The translations under genes and the position numbers were made by a program. The notes beneath the pieces were generated by a model, which saw only the letters and a program-made list of their open reading frames with translations, was not told the DNA's origin and did not search any database. A DNA stretch of 32,067 nt, taken from Bryobacterales bacterium. GTDB lineage: Bacteria > Acidobacteriota > Terriglobia > Bryobacterales > Bryobacteraceae. The stretch is from contig PMKM01000085.1 of assembly GCA_003157745.1 (NCBI GenBank), forward strand, positions 9,639-41,705. Reading direction: 5' to 3'. The first letter of the stretch is position 1; each line of letters starts with the position of its first letter. This document shows positions 1 through 7,531 of the stretch, one piece after another.

Positions 1-2
1 AG

Positions 3-572
3 AATTACCGCGCCGGCGAGACCGGCCTGTTGCGCTTCGCCTGGGATAACGGCGACCGCACGGTGCTGGTGAATCCGGCGCTGAGCGGCATCACGCTCGG
101 TTGGCGGCTGACCCACACTGCGCAGGACGAACTGTTCGCCGCCATCGAGGGCACCGCGTTTCACACGCGCGTGATTCTGGAACGGTTGGAAGAGCAGGGC
201 GTGCCGGTGCGGCGCGTCATCAACGGCGGCGGCATTCCGCAGCGCAACGCGGTGTTGAACCAGGTGTACGCGAACGTGCTGGCGAAGCCCGTGCTGGTGC
301 CGGCCGGCGACGTGACGAGCCTGGGGTCGGCGATTTTCGCCTTTCTGGCGGCGGGCACGTTCCGCAGTATAGAAGCGGCGCAGGAAGCGCTCTGCCCGGC
401 CTACCGCACGGTGGCGCCCGAGCCGGAGGCGGTGGCGATTTACGCCGAGTTATATTCGATCTATCGAAAGTTGTATTTTTCGTTCGGCGATCGGCAATCG
501 AAGGCGATCGAGATCGGCGGCGTGCTTCCCATGCTGCGCTCGATCGCGGCGCGGACGAGACGGGGAGTCTAA
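3..572 (+). CDS. araB: Ribulokinase, C-terminal part (gene starts before the window)
   Basis: The reading frame is open from the first bases of the window, so only about the last 189 residues are present. The visible part is the C-terminal ATPase-like domain of an FGGY sugar kinase: a GNR-like loop (NGDRTVLVNPALSG), a helix with EGTAFHTRVILERLEE, the glycine-rich INGGGIPQRNAVLNQ segment and TSLGSAIFAF. This pattern is that of AraB, which phosphorylates L-ribulose to L-ribulose 5-phosphate in the cytoplasm. Its stop TAA (570-572) overlaps the ATG of the next gene by one base, so the two are translationally coupled, and the partner being AraD supports AraB over xylulokinase or glycerol kinase. 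The last 25 residues are less conserved in appearance. Confidence 0.9.
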   Translation, partial: NYRAGETGLLRFAWDNGDRTVLVNPALSGITLGWRLTHTAQDELFAAIEGTAFHTRVILERLEEQGVPVRRVINGGGIPQRNAVLNQVYANVLAKPVLVPAGDVTSLGSAIFAFLAAGTFRSIEAAQEALCPAYRTVAPEPEAVAIYAELYSIYRKLYFSFGDRQSKAIEIGGVLPMLRSIAARTRRGV

Positions 573-1261
573 TGCTCGAAACGCTGAGGGCGCAGGTGCT
601 CGAAGCCAACCTGGAGGTGGTGCGCCAGGGGCTGGTGATTTACACGTTCGGCAACGCCAGCGGCCTGGCGCGCCAGGAAGGCCTGGTGGTGATTAAGCCG
701 AGCGGCGTGCCATACGACAAGATGACCCCGGCCGACATGGTCATCACCGATCTCGACGGCCGCGTGGTGGAAGGCAAGCTGCGCCCGTCCTCCGACCTGG
801 CCACGCACGTGGCGCTCTATCGCGCGTTCCCCACGATCGGCGGTATCGTCCACACGCATTCGCGCCACGCCACGGCGTGGGCGCAGGCCGGCCGCGAGAT
901 TCCGTGCTTCGGCACGACTCACGCGGACTATTTTCACGGCCCCGTGCCGTTGACGAGGCACCTGACGGCGGCCGAGATCGACGCCGATTACGAGGGCACG
1001 ACCGGCGTGGCGATTATCGAAGCCATGCAGGGCCGCGAGCCGCTGGCCACGCCCGGAGTGCTGGTGGCCGGGCACGCGCCCTTCTGCTGGGGCAAGACCG
1101 CGGCGGATGCGGCGTACACGGCCGTGGTTCTCGAATACATCGCCGGCATGGCGGCGGAGACCGTTTCCATCCACCCCGCGGCGCAGCCGATTTCCGAGGC
1201 CCAACTCAATAAACATTACTTCCGCAAGCACGGTCCGAAAGCGACGTACGGGCAAACATGA
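572..1261 (+). CDS. araD: L-ribulose-5-phosphate 4-epimerase
   Basis: Class II aldolase/epimerase of 229 residues, the usual AraD length. It interconverts L-ribulose 5-phosphate and D-xylulose 5-phosphate, the last step that feeds L-arabinose into the pentose phosphate pathway. Visible family marks are GNASGLA near residue 26, the SSDLATH segment, the zinc-binding HTHSRHA motif and the third histidine in VAGHAPFCWG. The start is the ATG overlapping the araB stop; the longer upstream frame is only the shadow of araB. The stop TGA overlaps the ATG of the next gene (ATGA). The last 112 bases recur almost exactly at 1786-1898, see that entry. Confidence 0.95.
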   Translation: MLETLRAQVLEANLEVVRQGLVIYTFGNASGLARQEGLVVIKPSGVPYDKMTPADMVITDLDGRVVEGKLRPSSDLATHVALYRAFPTIGGIVHTHSRHATAWAQAGREIPCFGTTHADYFHGPVPLTRHLTAAEIDADYEGTTGVAIIEAMQGREPLATPGVLVAGHAPFCWGKTAADAAYTAVVLEYIAGMAAETVSIHPAAQPISEAQLNKHYFRKHGPKATYGQT

Positions 1262-1743
1262 CGGATTGGCTACTCTGGGCGCCGCTCGTGGCGGCCGCCG
1301 CTCACATCGTGGAGGAGTTCGTCTTCCCTGGCGGATTCCCGTCGTGGTACCGCCAATACCGCGCCAACGCCAGCCGGATCACCCCGCGCTTTCTGATCCT
1401 GATGAACGCGGGTTTGCTGGTGACGTGCGCCGAGATTGCGGTGATCGCCCGCCAGCCGGCCGGTGCCGCCGCGTGGCTTGCCTTGGCCGCCATTCTGGCG
1501 TCGAACGGGTGCTGGCACGTCTGGGCCAGCCTTCGCTCGCACACCTACGCGCCGGGCGCGGTCACGGGAGCGCTTCTCTACGTGCCGATGGCGCTCTATG
1601 GGTGCGTCGATTTTCTCCGGCGCGGCGCGGTCACGCCTGGTGTCGCCGTCGTGGCCCTCGCGCTGGGCGGCTCGTATCAGCTGTGGTCGTCCGCCTATCA
1701 CAAAGGCTCTACGAAACGCGGCGAAACATCTCCTGGAAATTGA
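1258..1743 (+). CDS. HXXEE domain membrane protein
   Basis: A 161-residue hydrophobic protein with an HIVEEF motif at residues 15-20 (the His-x-x-Glu-Glu signature), a later NGCWHVW motif and about four membrane segments. This matches the HXXEE family of integral membrane proteins, whose biochemical role is unknown; the conserved polar residues inside membrane helices suggest a metal or membrane-embedded enzyme, but that is inference. It overlaps the araD stop by four bases, so it is co-translated with the arabinose genes although no arabinose role is known. The final 8 or so residues (from base 1718) are encoded by sequence that belongs to a DUF507 fragment, so the original C-terminus and stop were probably lost in a rearrangement. 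Confidence 0.85.
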   Translation: MTDWLLWAPLVAAAAHIVEEFVFPGGFPSWYRQYRANASRITPRFLILMNAGLLVTCAEIAVIARQPAGAAAWLALAAILASNGCWHVWASLRSHTYAPGAVTGALLYVPMALYGCVDFLRRGAVTPGVAVVALALGGSYQLWSSAYHKGSTKRGETSPGN

Positions 1744-1786
1744 CGCCTTCGCGCCGCACGTAATTGCCGCACTGGCTCAGCATCTC
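1718..1786 (-). pseudogene. Internal fragment of a DUF507 gene
   Basis: Read on the minus strand these bases encode about 22 residues including NYVRREGVNFQEMFRR. The intact DUF507 protein at 6823-7413 has DYMRREGVSYQDMFRR in the same place, and by eye the DNA at 1718-1787 matches 7181-7250 at roughly four of five positions. The fragment has no start, no stop of its own and no flanking family sequence: on one side lies the HXXEE gene, on the other the copied araD tail. It is therefore debris of a second DUF507 gene, not an active gene. Confidence 0.75.
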
Positions 1787-1898
1787 GGCATGGCGGCGGA
1801 GACCGTTTCCATCCACCCCGTGGCGCAGCCGATTTCCGACGCCCAGCTCAATAAACACTACTTCCGCAAGCACGGTCCGAAAGCGACGTACGGGCAGG
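1786..1898 (+). repeat. Second copy of the araD 3' end
   Basis: This stretch repeats 1145-1257, the last 37 codons of araD, in the same orientation with only about four base differences (an Ala/Val, a Glu/Asp and two silent changes). It lacks the araD stop, has no start, and runs on into unrelated G-rich sequence. The changes are conservative at protein level, which suggests that the copy spent some time as part of a working paralogue before being truncated; a recent duplication or a strain-variant assembly join is the alternative. Confidence 0.85.
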
Positions 1899-2036
1899 GG
1901 CAGGGGAGCAGGGCAGATCTCAGGCGCATGTCGAAGCGGGGTTTCGCCGATCGCTTCACGCCATGCGAATCGGATATCTCGACTAACAAGCGCAGCTACC
2001 CGAGCTGTGACGCACCCACCTGTTATATACTTACTG
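1899..2036. other. Gene-free stretch with G-rich tract and possible promoter
   Basis: After the araD-tail copy the sequence holds four runs of three or four G separated by 2-4 bases (1892-1913), which fits the usual guanine-quadruplex pattern on the plus strand. A TG-T-TATATA extended -10-like element at 2021-2029, or TATACT at 2026-2031, would start transcription near 2037. I see no convincing -35 hexamer and no coding potential here. Confidence 0.4.
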
Positions 2037-2113
2037 AACGGGTAACTCCAAGTCGAGAAAGCGGACTAACCCAAGCTGGTGAGATAAAGGGATATTAGGC
2101 TCAATTACCCGTT
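2037..2113 (+). promoter_or_regulatory. Candidate structured RNA leader
   Basis: AACGGGTAA (2037-2045) is the exact reverse complement of TTACCCGTT (2105-2113). Inside it nest GAG (2055-2057) with CTC (2100-2102), and CTAA+CCC (2066-2072) with GGG (2089-2091) and TTAG (2095-2098), leaving an ATA bulge. The fold ends 19 bases before the ATG of the next gene and begins just where the -10-like element would start a transcript. I do not recognise a named riboswitch class. The outer 9-bp pairing is clear in the sequence; the inner helices and any regulatory role are inference. Confidence 0.4.
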
Positions 2114-2132
2114 AAAGAAAGAGACACGGCCG

Positions 2133-2981
2133 ATGGCGACAAGGATCAAACCGAATTCCGCGAAGATTGCAATCACTGCGCGCCCCGCGGTGGACGCCCC
2201 GACGAAGGTTGGCGCCTCAATAACCTTCACGGGGACGCCGATTCGCGCCACCGGCGAAGTAACCCTATTGGGAGATCCAGGCGACAGTGCCGCTGGGTGG
2301 AAAGTGGGGTTTGTGCAGTTTCAGTGGATTGAGACCAATTGGTGCCACTATCGCGGCCAGACCGACAAAGACGGCAGTATCTTCGTCCAGCGGGGGCGCC
2401 CGCCCGCCCGGCCGGCCCAGGCATGCTGCGACTGTGTGGATGGGAACAGCCCTCGGGATCTCTTTTACAGCAGCGTAGCCGCCCACGGCGAGATTGCGAC
2501 TGGTACCGCCGCAGATGTGTTTCCGTTGAAGCTGACGGTTGGTCACTATGACCTGCCTCAGGATGCGGTCCAACTTGTGGAAATGAACACCCATCCGGTT
2601 TCCGGGTCCCCGAAACCGAATTTCCTGGCGAGTTCGCAGATGGAATTCCACTTCTGTACAATCCTCAGCGCTCGCGAACCGGGAGCGCTGGGAGCGTTTC
2701 ACCACCTGGCTTGCTTTTATTGGAATGTTCGTTGGCAGGCCACTTATAAGCCGACGAGTTTCACCAACCCACCGGCGGGCTTCCAAGTGAATGTCGTTCC
2801 GGCCGGGAGCGGGGCCGAGGTGGGGCACGTCATCGCAGGCCCACCCGTTGACCGCCGCTTCACAGGTCTACTCCGTAATCCGCCGGCGCAAAGTTGCAAT
2901 GACTTGGCAAGAGCCGAAGCCGCTGGCGCGATCCGCCACGAGGCCCCGATATGGAAAAACTTCGACGTGCGGAAGTTATGA
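2133..2981 (+). CDS. Uncharacterised cysteine-containing protein
   Basis: A 282-residue protein that I do not recognise. It has no signal peptide and no clear membrane helix. The middle part is rich in aromatic residues and beta-type patterns (GFVQFQWIETNWCHYRG, KDGSIFVQ), and it contains seven cysteines, three of them clustered in ACCDCVDGN near residue 97. The ATG is preceded by a weak purine tract (AAAGAAAGAGA, about 8 bases upstream). The stop TGA overlaps the ATG of the following lipoprotein-like gene (ATGA), so the two products probably act together. The possible RNA leader just upstream suggests regulation at the transcript level. Confidence 0.75.
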   Translation: MATRIKPNSAKIAITARPAVDAPTKVGASITFTGTPIRATGEVTLLGDPGDSAAGWKVGFVQFQWIETNWCHYRGQTDKDGSIFVQRGRPPARPAQACCDCVDGNSPRDLFYSSVAAHGEIATGTAADVFPLKLTVGHYDLPQDAVQLVEMNTHPVSGSPKPNFLASSQMEFHFCTILSAREPGALGAFHHLACFYWNVRWQATYKPTSFTNPPAGFQVNVVPAGSGAEVGHVIAGPPVDRRFTGLLRNPPAQSCNDLARAEAAGAIRHEAPIWKNFDVRKL

Positions 2982-3457
2982 ACCTCCGAGCCGTGGCAGC
3001 CTGGAGTCTGCCCTTCCTTCTGTGCGCCCTATCGGCCGCCGGTTGTGGGCTCCAGCACGCCGCGGAACCGCCACCCGACGATGCCTCCGTGGTGGTTCGC
3101 AACCTCGCGCTGGCCGGCGCGTTTGAAGTTGAAGACCGTGGACCCGATATCCAATTGGCGTCTGCCGTAACCGTCGAGCGTGACTGGAAGGGCGAGTGGC
3201 GCCGTGAAGTGACGGATTTGACGCTCGCCGAGAATTGCGTACAGCGGCCGCTAGCCGCGTGCGTCGGCCTGGCTCACGGCGCGAAGCTTCGTCCGTTACG
3301 TTGGAATGGTCTGACCTGCGGATCGACGGAGTGCCGCGCCCCCTGCCGGGCCAATATTTACCTTGGACCCGGACGGTTCCGCCTCGTGGTTTCGTCGTGC
3401 GATGGTAAGCGCAAATTCGTTGGCCCCGTCTTCGAATTGCCCGCGGAAAGTAAATAA
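2978..3457 (+). CDS. Putative lipoprotein, uncharacterised
   Basis: A 159-residue exported protein of unknown role. The N-terminus MNLRAVAAWSLPFLLCAL followed by SAAGC looks like a lipoprotein signal with Cys at about residue 21, so the mature protein would be membrane-anchored. Six or seven further cysteines follow (ENC, AAC, LTCGSTECRAPC, SSC), fitting disulphides in the periplasm. I chose ATG 2978 because it overlaps the preceding stop (ATGA) and puts the signal at the N-terminus; an upstream ATG at 2951 would add nine charged residues. No homologue is recognised. Confidence 0.7.
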   Translation: MNLRAVAAWSLPFLLCALSAAGCGLQHAAEPPPDDASVVVRNLALAGAFEVEDRGPDIQLASAVTVERDWKGEWRREVTDLTLAENCVQRPLAACVGLAHGAKLRPLRWNGLTCGSTECRAPCRANIYLGPGRFRLVVSSCDGKRKFVGPVFELPAESK

Positions 3458-3499
3458 GGGTTCAGTGGATCGCCCCTGCTCAGTCCCGACACACGCGGC

Positions 3500-3601
3500 C
3501 TACCTGGCCCATCGCGCGAGGTCGATGCCGAGCCTCTTGAACTCTTCGGTGTAGTAACGCTTCAGCGGCATCTCGACCTCCTCGTCGAGGGCCTGGGCGG
3601 C
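3500..3601 (-). pseudogene. C-terminal fragment of a DUF507 gene
   Basis: The minus strand reads LDEEVEMPLKRYYTEEFKRL then GIDLARWAR and a TAG stop. The intact DUF507 gene (6823-7413) ends LLLRRYYSEELKKLGIDLAR, so this is the last 30 or so residues of a paralogue. Upstream of base 3601 the similarity stops and the region becomes the PadR promoter. It carries a different part of the gene from the 1718-1786 fragment and lies in the wrong order to be the same broken copy without a further rearrangement. Confidence 0.75.
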
Positions 3602-3629
3602 GTTTCCCGCACCATTCCTGTGGCACGAC

Positions 3630-3642
3630 CACACGAAGTGTG
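3630..3642. promoter_or_regulatory. Short inverted repeat upstream of padR, possible operator
   Basis: CACAC-GAA-GTGTG is a perfect 5-bp inverted repeat with a 3-base centre, 34 bases before the PadR start codon. PadR proteins commonly bind a dyad at their own promoter, so this may be an autoregulatory operator. No confident -35/-10 pair is visible next to it; support is weak. Confidence 0.3.
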
Positions 3643-3676
3643 TTAGGCTTTCTGTGGTACGGACACAGGAGTCTTT

Positions 3677-4027
3677 ATGGCTAACCAAAAGCTGGACCTC
3701 CTCCAAGGCACGCTGGACGTGATGGTCCTCCAAACCCTCAATGCCATCGGCCCGCTGCATGGCTACGGCATTGCCCGGCGGATCGAACAAGTCAGCGGCG
3801 ATCAGGTCCTCCTCAACCAGGGAACCATCTACGCGTCGCTGGTGCGCCTGCAACAGCGCGGATGGATTGCGGCCGAGTGGGGCGCTTCCGACAATAATCG
3901 AAAGGCGAAGTTCTATTCGATTACCCGCAGCGGGCGTAAGCAACTGGCCGCCGACGCGGCGCATTGGCAGCGTATCTCCGACGTAATGGGCCGCGTGCTC
4001 GCCATGACCGGGGAGGAAACGCAATGA
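3677..4027 (+). CDS. PadR family transcriptional regulator
   Basis: A 116-residue winged-helix regulator. The opening LDLLQGTLDVMVLQTL, the GPLHGYGIARRIEQ helix, NQGTIYASLVRLQQRGWI (recognition helix) and RKAKFYSITRSGRKQL (wing) are the standard PadR-like order. In acidobacteria a gene of this type regularly precedes an ADOP permease, and here its TGA overlaps the ATG of the permease (ATGA), so they form one unit. It probably represses its own operon until an unknown ligand or stress is present; this is inferred from the family. An AGGAG lies 5 bases before the ATG. Confidence 0.93.
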   Translation: MANQKLDLLQGTLDVMVLQTLNAIGPLHGYGIARRIEQVSGDQVLLNQGTIYASLVRLQQRGWIAAEWGASDNNRKAKFYSITRSGRKQLAADAAHWQRISDVMGRVLAMTGEETQ

Positions 4028-6702
4028 GGACGCTGGCTGCCCGCATCGCGGCCTTTTTCCGAAAACGCGAGCTGGATCGCGACTTGGATCAGGAGCTCGC
4101 CATGCACCTCGACCTCGCTACGGAGGACAACCTCCGCCGCGGCCTGTCTCCCCAAGAGGCCCGGCGCGAGGCCCTTGTCCGCTTCGGCGGCATGGAGGCC
4201 GCCAGGGAACACCACCGCGACGCGCGCGGGCTCCCGTGGCTCGATTCGATTTTCCAGGATGTTCGCTATGCCCTGCGAACCCTGCGCCGTGACGCGGGCT
4301 TCACCGCCGTCGCCCTGCTGATCCTCGCTCTCGGGATCGGCGCCAACACGGCGGTGTTCAGCCTGGGCAACGTCTTTCTGTTCCGCCCGTTGCCGGTGAA
4401 GGACGCCGATCGTCTGACCGTCGTTGCCGTCCAGAGCAGGGCCGACTCCGATCCCGGCGAAGTCTCCTACCCCGACTACCTCGATTACCAGGCGCATTCG
4501 TCCGCCGTCTTCACCGGCATGACGGGTTATGTCCCCAACATCGTCGGGCTCGGCTACCGGGGACACGCGGACCGGCTGATCGTCAGCTACGTGCCGAGCA
4601 ATTTCTTTTCGATGCTGGGCATTCGCCCGGGGCTCGGGCGTCTCATCAATCCAGGCGAGGGTGATGCGCCGAAAACCGGGCCTGTCGTGGTGCTCGGCCA
4701 CAGCTATTGGGAGAAGCGCTTCGGAGGCTCCCCGGACGTGATCGGGCGCACCGTCAGCCTGGACGGCACGGCAGTCACGGTCATCGGCGTGGTCCCCAAG
4801 GAGTTTCTCGGTGTGTTCAACCTTCTAGAGATGGATGCTTACGCGCCGGTCGGAATGTTGGGCTTCGGCGGCAACTCCGTCATCTTCACCTCGCGCGAAA
4901 GTCACGAGATGCGCGTGCTGGCCACCTTGAGGCCCGGCGTGAGCATCGTCCAGGCGCAGGCAGCGCTCGCCGTGATTGGCCAGCGGCTGGCGCAAGAGTA
5001 TCCGAACGCCGACCAGGGCCAGCGAGTCCGTGTCTTTTCGGAGCCCGTTGCCCGGCCCGAACCCGCCGCCGCCGACTCCAAGCCGCTGGTCGTCACCGTG
5101 TTTCTGCTGATGGTGGGACTGGTGCTGGTGGTGGCTTGCCTCAACGTCGCCAATCTGCTGCTGGCGCGGGCGGCGGCGCGCGAGCAGGAAATGTCGATTC
5201 GCGCCGCCATTGGGGCCGGCCGTAGGCGCCTGCTGCGCCAACTGCTCACCGAGAGCGTGCTGCTGGCACTCGGTGGCGGGGTGGGCGGCGCCATCGTCGG
5301 CAATTCGATAGGCCATGTCATGAACGGTCTGCGGCCGTTCGGCGACTTACCTTTGAGGCTTGCTTTTGCCTTCGACTGGCGCGTCTTCAGTTACGTGGCT
5401 GGCGTGGCGCTGCTGGCTGGAATCCTCGCCGGCCTTGCGCCGGCCTTGCGCATCTCTCGCACCGATTTGAATTTGGCGTTGCGCGAAGGCGGGCGCGGCC
5501 TCATCGGCGAAAGCCGGCGGCACTGGCTGCGCAACGGGCTGGTGATCGTGCAGGTAGCGGGCTCGCTAATACTGCTGGTGGCGGCGGGCTTGTTCACGCG
5601 CAGCCTCAGACGCGCCGAGTCGATCGACCTTGGCTTCGACCCTCACCACGTCCTGAACGTGAGTCTCGAACCGGGCTTGCAAGGTTACACCGAGCCGCGG
5701 ACGGAGGCCCTCTGCCGCGAACTGCTGCGCCGCACCCGAGCGCTGCCCGGTGTACGATCGGCCAGCTTCGCGTTTTCGATTCCGCTTGGCTATTACAGCA
5801 ATGGCGCTCCGGCGGTTTACCCCGAGGCTCAGACAGTTTCGCCGTCGAGCCATGTACCGGGCGCGGGTCTCAACGCCGTCAGCCCGGACTATTTCACGAC
5901 CCTTCGCATGCGCATTCTGGAAGGCCGCGCCTTCACGGACGCCGATACCGCCGCCTCGGAGCCGGTCGCCATCGTCAACCAGACGATGGCCGAGCGGCTT
6001 TGGCCGCACCGCGACGCGGTCGGGCAACGCTTTAGCCACAAGGCCGCCGCCGGGCCGTTCGCGACCGTGGTGGGTGTGGTGCGTGACGCCAAGACCAACA
6101 GCCTGCTCGATGCTCCGGGAATGTTTTTCTATGTGCCGCAGACGCAGCATTACCAATCGACCCGCGTCCTCCAGGTGCGGACGTCAGTGCCGCCGGAATT
6201 GCTCGCGCCGGCCGTCGAGGGCTTGCTGCGAGAACTCGATCCGAGCTTGCCGGTCTACGACGTCACGAGCATGGATAAGGCTCTGCAGGGCGCCAACGGA
6301 TTCTTTCTCTTCAAGGTGGGCGCGTCCTTCGCAGGCGCGCTGGGTGGCCTCGGCTTGCTGCTGGCGGTGGTGGGTGTCTACGGCGTGGTTTCGTACTCGG
6401 CCAGCCGGCGCCGGCACGAGATTGGAATTCGCATGGCGCTGGGAGCGCAGCGCATAGCCATTTTCCGGCTGGTCGTCGGTCAGGCCGTTCTGCTGCTGGG
6501 AGCCGGCATCGCCCTGGGAGTGGCGGCCGCGCTCGGTGTGAGCCGGCTGTTGGCGAGCCTGCTGGTCGGCGTGCCGGCGCACGATCCGGTGACCTTCCTG
6601 GGTGTCTCGGGGATGCTGATGGCCTCGGCGCTGCTCGCCTGCTTCATCCCAGCCTACCGAGCTGCGCGCGTAGCGCCCATGACCGCGCTTCGCGACCAGT
6701 GA
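4024..6702 (+). CDS. ADOP-family ABC permease (duplicated MacB/FtsX-like)
   Basis: An 892-residue inner-membrane protein. Residues 1-60 are the soluble permease-prefix helix region (DLDQELAMHLDLATEDN, LSPQEARREALVRFGG). A first unit follows: membrane helix at 93-120 (ending GANTAVFSLGN), a large periplasmic MacB-type domain, then three helices near 355-470 with the coupling segment EMSIRAAIGAGRRRLLRQLL. The unit is repeated: helix near 505-525, periplasmic domain, then three C-terminal helices with RRHEIGIRMALGAQR. This duplication is typical of acidobacterial duplicated orphan permeases, which usually lack an adjacent ATPase gene; none is seen here. Its substrate is unknown; relatives of MacB export peptides or lipoproteins mechanically across the envelope. 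Start set by the ATGA overlap with padR. Confidence 0.93.
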   Translation: MRTLAARIAAFFRKRELDRDLDQELAMHLDLATEDNLRRGLSPQEARREALVRFGGMEAAREHHRDARGLPWLDSIFQDVRYALRTLRRDAGFTAVALLILALGIGANTAVFSLGNVFLFRPLPVKDADRLTVVAVQSRADSDPGEVSYPDYLDYQAHSSAVFTGMTGYVPNIVGLGYRGHADRLIVSYVPSNFFSMLGIRPGLGRLINPGEGDAPKTGPVVVLGHSYWEKRFGGSPDVIGRTVSLDGTAVTVIGVVPKEFLGVFNLLEMDAYAPVGMLGFGGNSVIFTSRESHEMRVLATLRPGVSIVQAQAALAVIGQRLAQEYPNADQGQRVRVFSEPVARPEPAAADSKPLVVTVFLLMVGLVLVVACLNVANLLLARAAAREQEMSIRAAIGAGRRRLLRQLLTESVLLALGGGVGGAIVGNSIGHVMNGLRPFGDLPLRLAFAFDWRVFSYVAGVALLAGILAGLAPALRISRTDLNLALREGGRGLIGESRRHWLRNGLVIVQVAGSLILLVAAGLFTRSLRRAESIDLGFDPHHVLNVSLEPGLQGYTEPRTEALCRELLRRTRALPGVRSASFAFSIPLGYYSNGAPAVYPEAQTVSPSSHVPGAGLNAVSPDYFTTLRMRILEGRAFTDADTAASEPVAIVNQTMAERLWPHRDAVGQRFSHKAAAGPFATVVGVVRDAKTNSLLDAPGMFFYVPQTQHYQSTRVLQVRTSVPPELLAPAVEGLLRELDPSLPVYDVTSMDKALQGANGFFLFKVGASFAGALGGLGLLLAVVGVYGVVSYSASRRRHEIGIRMALGAQRIAIFRLVVGQAVLLLGAGIALGVAAALGVSRLLASLLVGVPAHDPVTFLGVSGMLMASALLACFIPAYRAARVAPMTALRDQ

Positions 6703-6752
6703 GGCCGGCGCTCCAGCGTAGTACCGATCGCGTAGCTCCTGCTGGAAGAGAA

Positions 6753-6774
6753 AAGCCGAGACGAATCTCGGCTT
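6753..6774 (-). terminator. Rho-independent terminator with UUCG loop (minus strand)
   Basis: AAGCCGAGA (6753-6761) and TCTCGGCTT (6766-6774) form a 9-bp stem. On the minus strand the loop is TTCG and the stem runs into TTTTCTC, a good U-run, so it should end transcription of the DUF507 gene, 50 bases after its stop. Beside it GCAGGCTT-GA-AAGCCTGC (6776-6793) makes a second 8-bp hairpin. The pair together recurs at 15358-15400. Confidence 0.7.
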
Positions 6775-6822
6775 GGCAGGCTTGAAAGCCTGCGCCACGG
6801 CTTAGTCGAACAATACTGCGCT

Positions 6823-7413
6823 CTACCGCGCCAGGTCGATGCCGAGTTTCTTGAGCTCTTCGGAGTAGTAACGCCTCAGCAGCAGGTCCCACTCTTCGCT
6901 GCCCTCCGGGATTTCCCGCTTCTGGCTGCGAATCTTCTGCCGCGCGGCGCGGTCCACTTTGTCCTCGGCCTGCAGGAGTTCGGTCATAATGCGCAGGATC
7001 TCCAGCCGCACCGCGTTGGTGTCCTTGTTCCGGATCCGCACCTCGCGGTTCTTGCGCAGCATGTCGACGATCTTGTGCGACATCTCGGTGACTTTGTCGC
7101 GCGACAGCTTCATCGCGTCGCCCGAGTCGCGGCCCGAAGCGCGAATCACCTTGCGCTGCGAAATCAGCGTGTTCTTGATGCGGCGGAACATATCCTGGTA
7201 ACTGACGCCTTCGCGCCGCATGTAATCGCTGTACTGGTTCAGCAGTTCGCGGACTTCGTCGTTCAGGCGATCCTCGATGGCCAATTCCTCGTTGAGGACA
7301 TCGGCGATACGGGTCGCCGCCAGATCGGGGTCCGACGTTTCGATCGTGACGGGCGTCAACTTCCTGACCAGTTGCCGGGAAGTGTAAGCGACAAACTCTC
7401 TCGCTAGCAGCAT
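6823..7413 (-). CDS. DUF507 family protein
   Basis: A 196-residue, highly charged helical protein of the DUF507 family, found in acidobacteria, deltaproteobacteria and Aquificae; no function is established. Visible features are the N-terminal LLAREFVAYTSRQLVRKL, VRELLNQYSDYMRREGVSYQ in the middle, and the C-terminal WDLLLRRYYSEELKKLGIDL. Length is as expected for the family. The ATG at 7411-7413 gives the conserved N-terminus although the Shine-Dalgarno signal is weak. Two partial relatives lie at 1718-1786 and 3500-3601, so this locus has carried more than one copy. It is followed by a strong terminator at 6753-6774. Confidence 0.88.
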   Translation of the reverse strand: MLLAREFVAYTSRQLVRKLTPVTIETSDPDLAATRIADVLNEELAIEDRLNDEVRELLNQYSDYMRREGVSYQDMFRRIKNTLISQRKVIRASGRDSGDAMKLSRDKVTEMSHKIVDMLRKNREVRIRNKDTNAVRLEILRIMTELLQAEDKVDRAARQKIRSQKREIPEGSEEWDLLLRRYYSEELKKLGIDLAR

Positions 7414-7531
7414 TATTTAGGTTGAAAACGTAGTTTAACACGCAGCGGCGTTGAGGCCGCGGCGAAGAGGAATCTTCGGGGCGCGATCAATGCGGGCGAA
7501 GAGGAGGACTAGACGCGGCTGATCGACATTT

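Noticed and set aside
1463-2098. 211-residue plus-strand frame covering the end of HXXEE and the araD copy
   Set aside because: It runs out of frame through the HXXEE gene; only the part matching the araD tail is protein-like, and this has no start.
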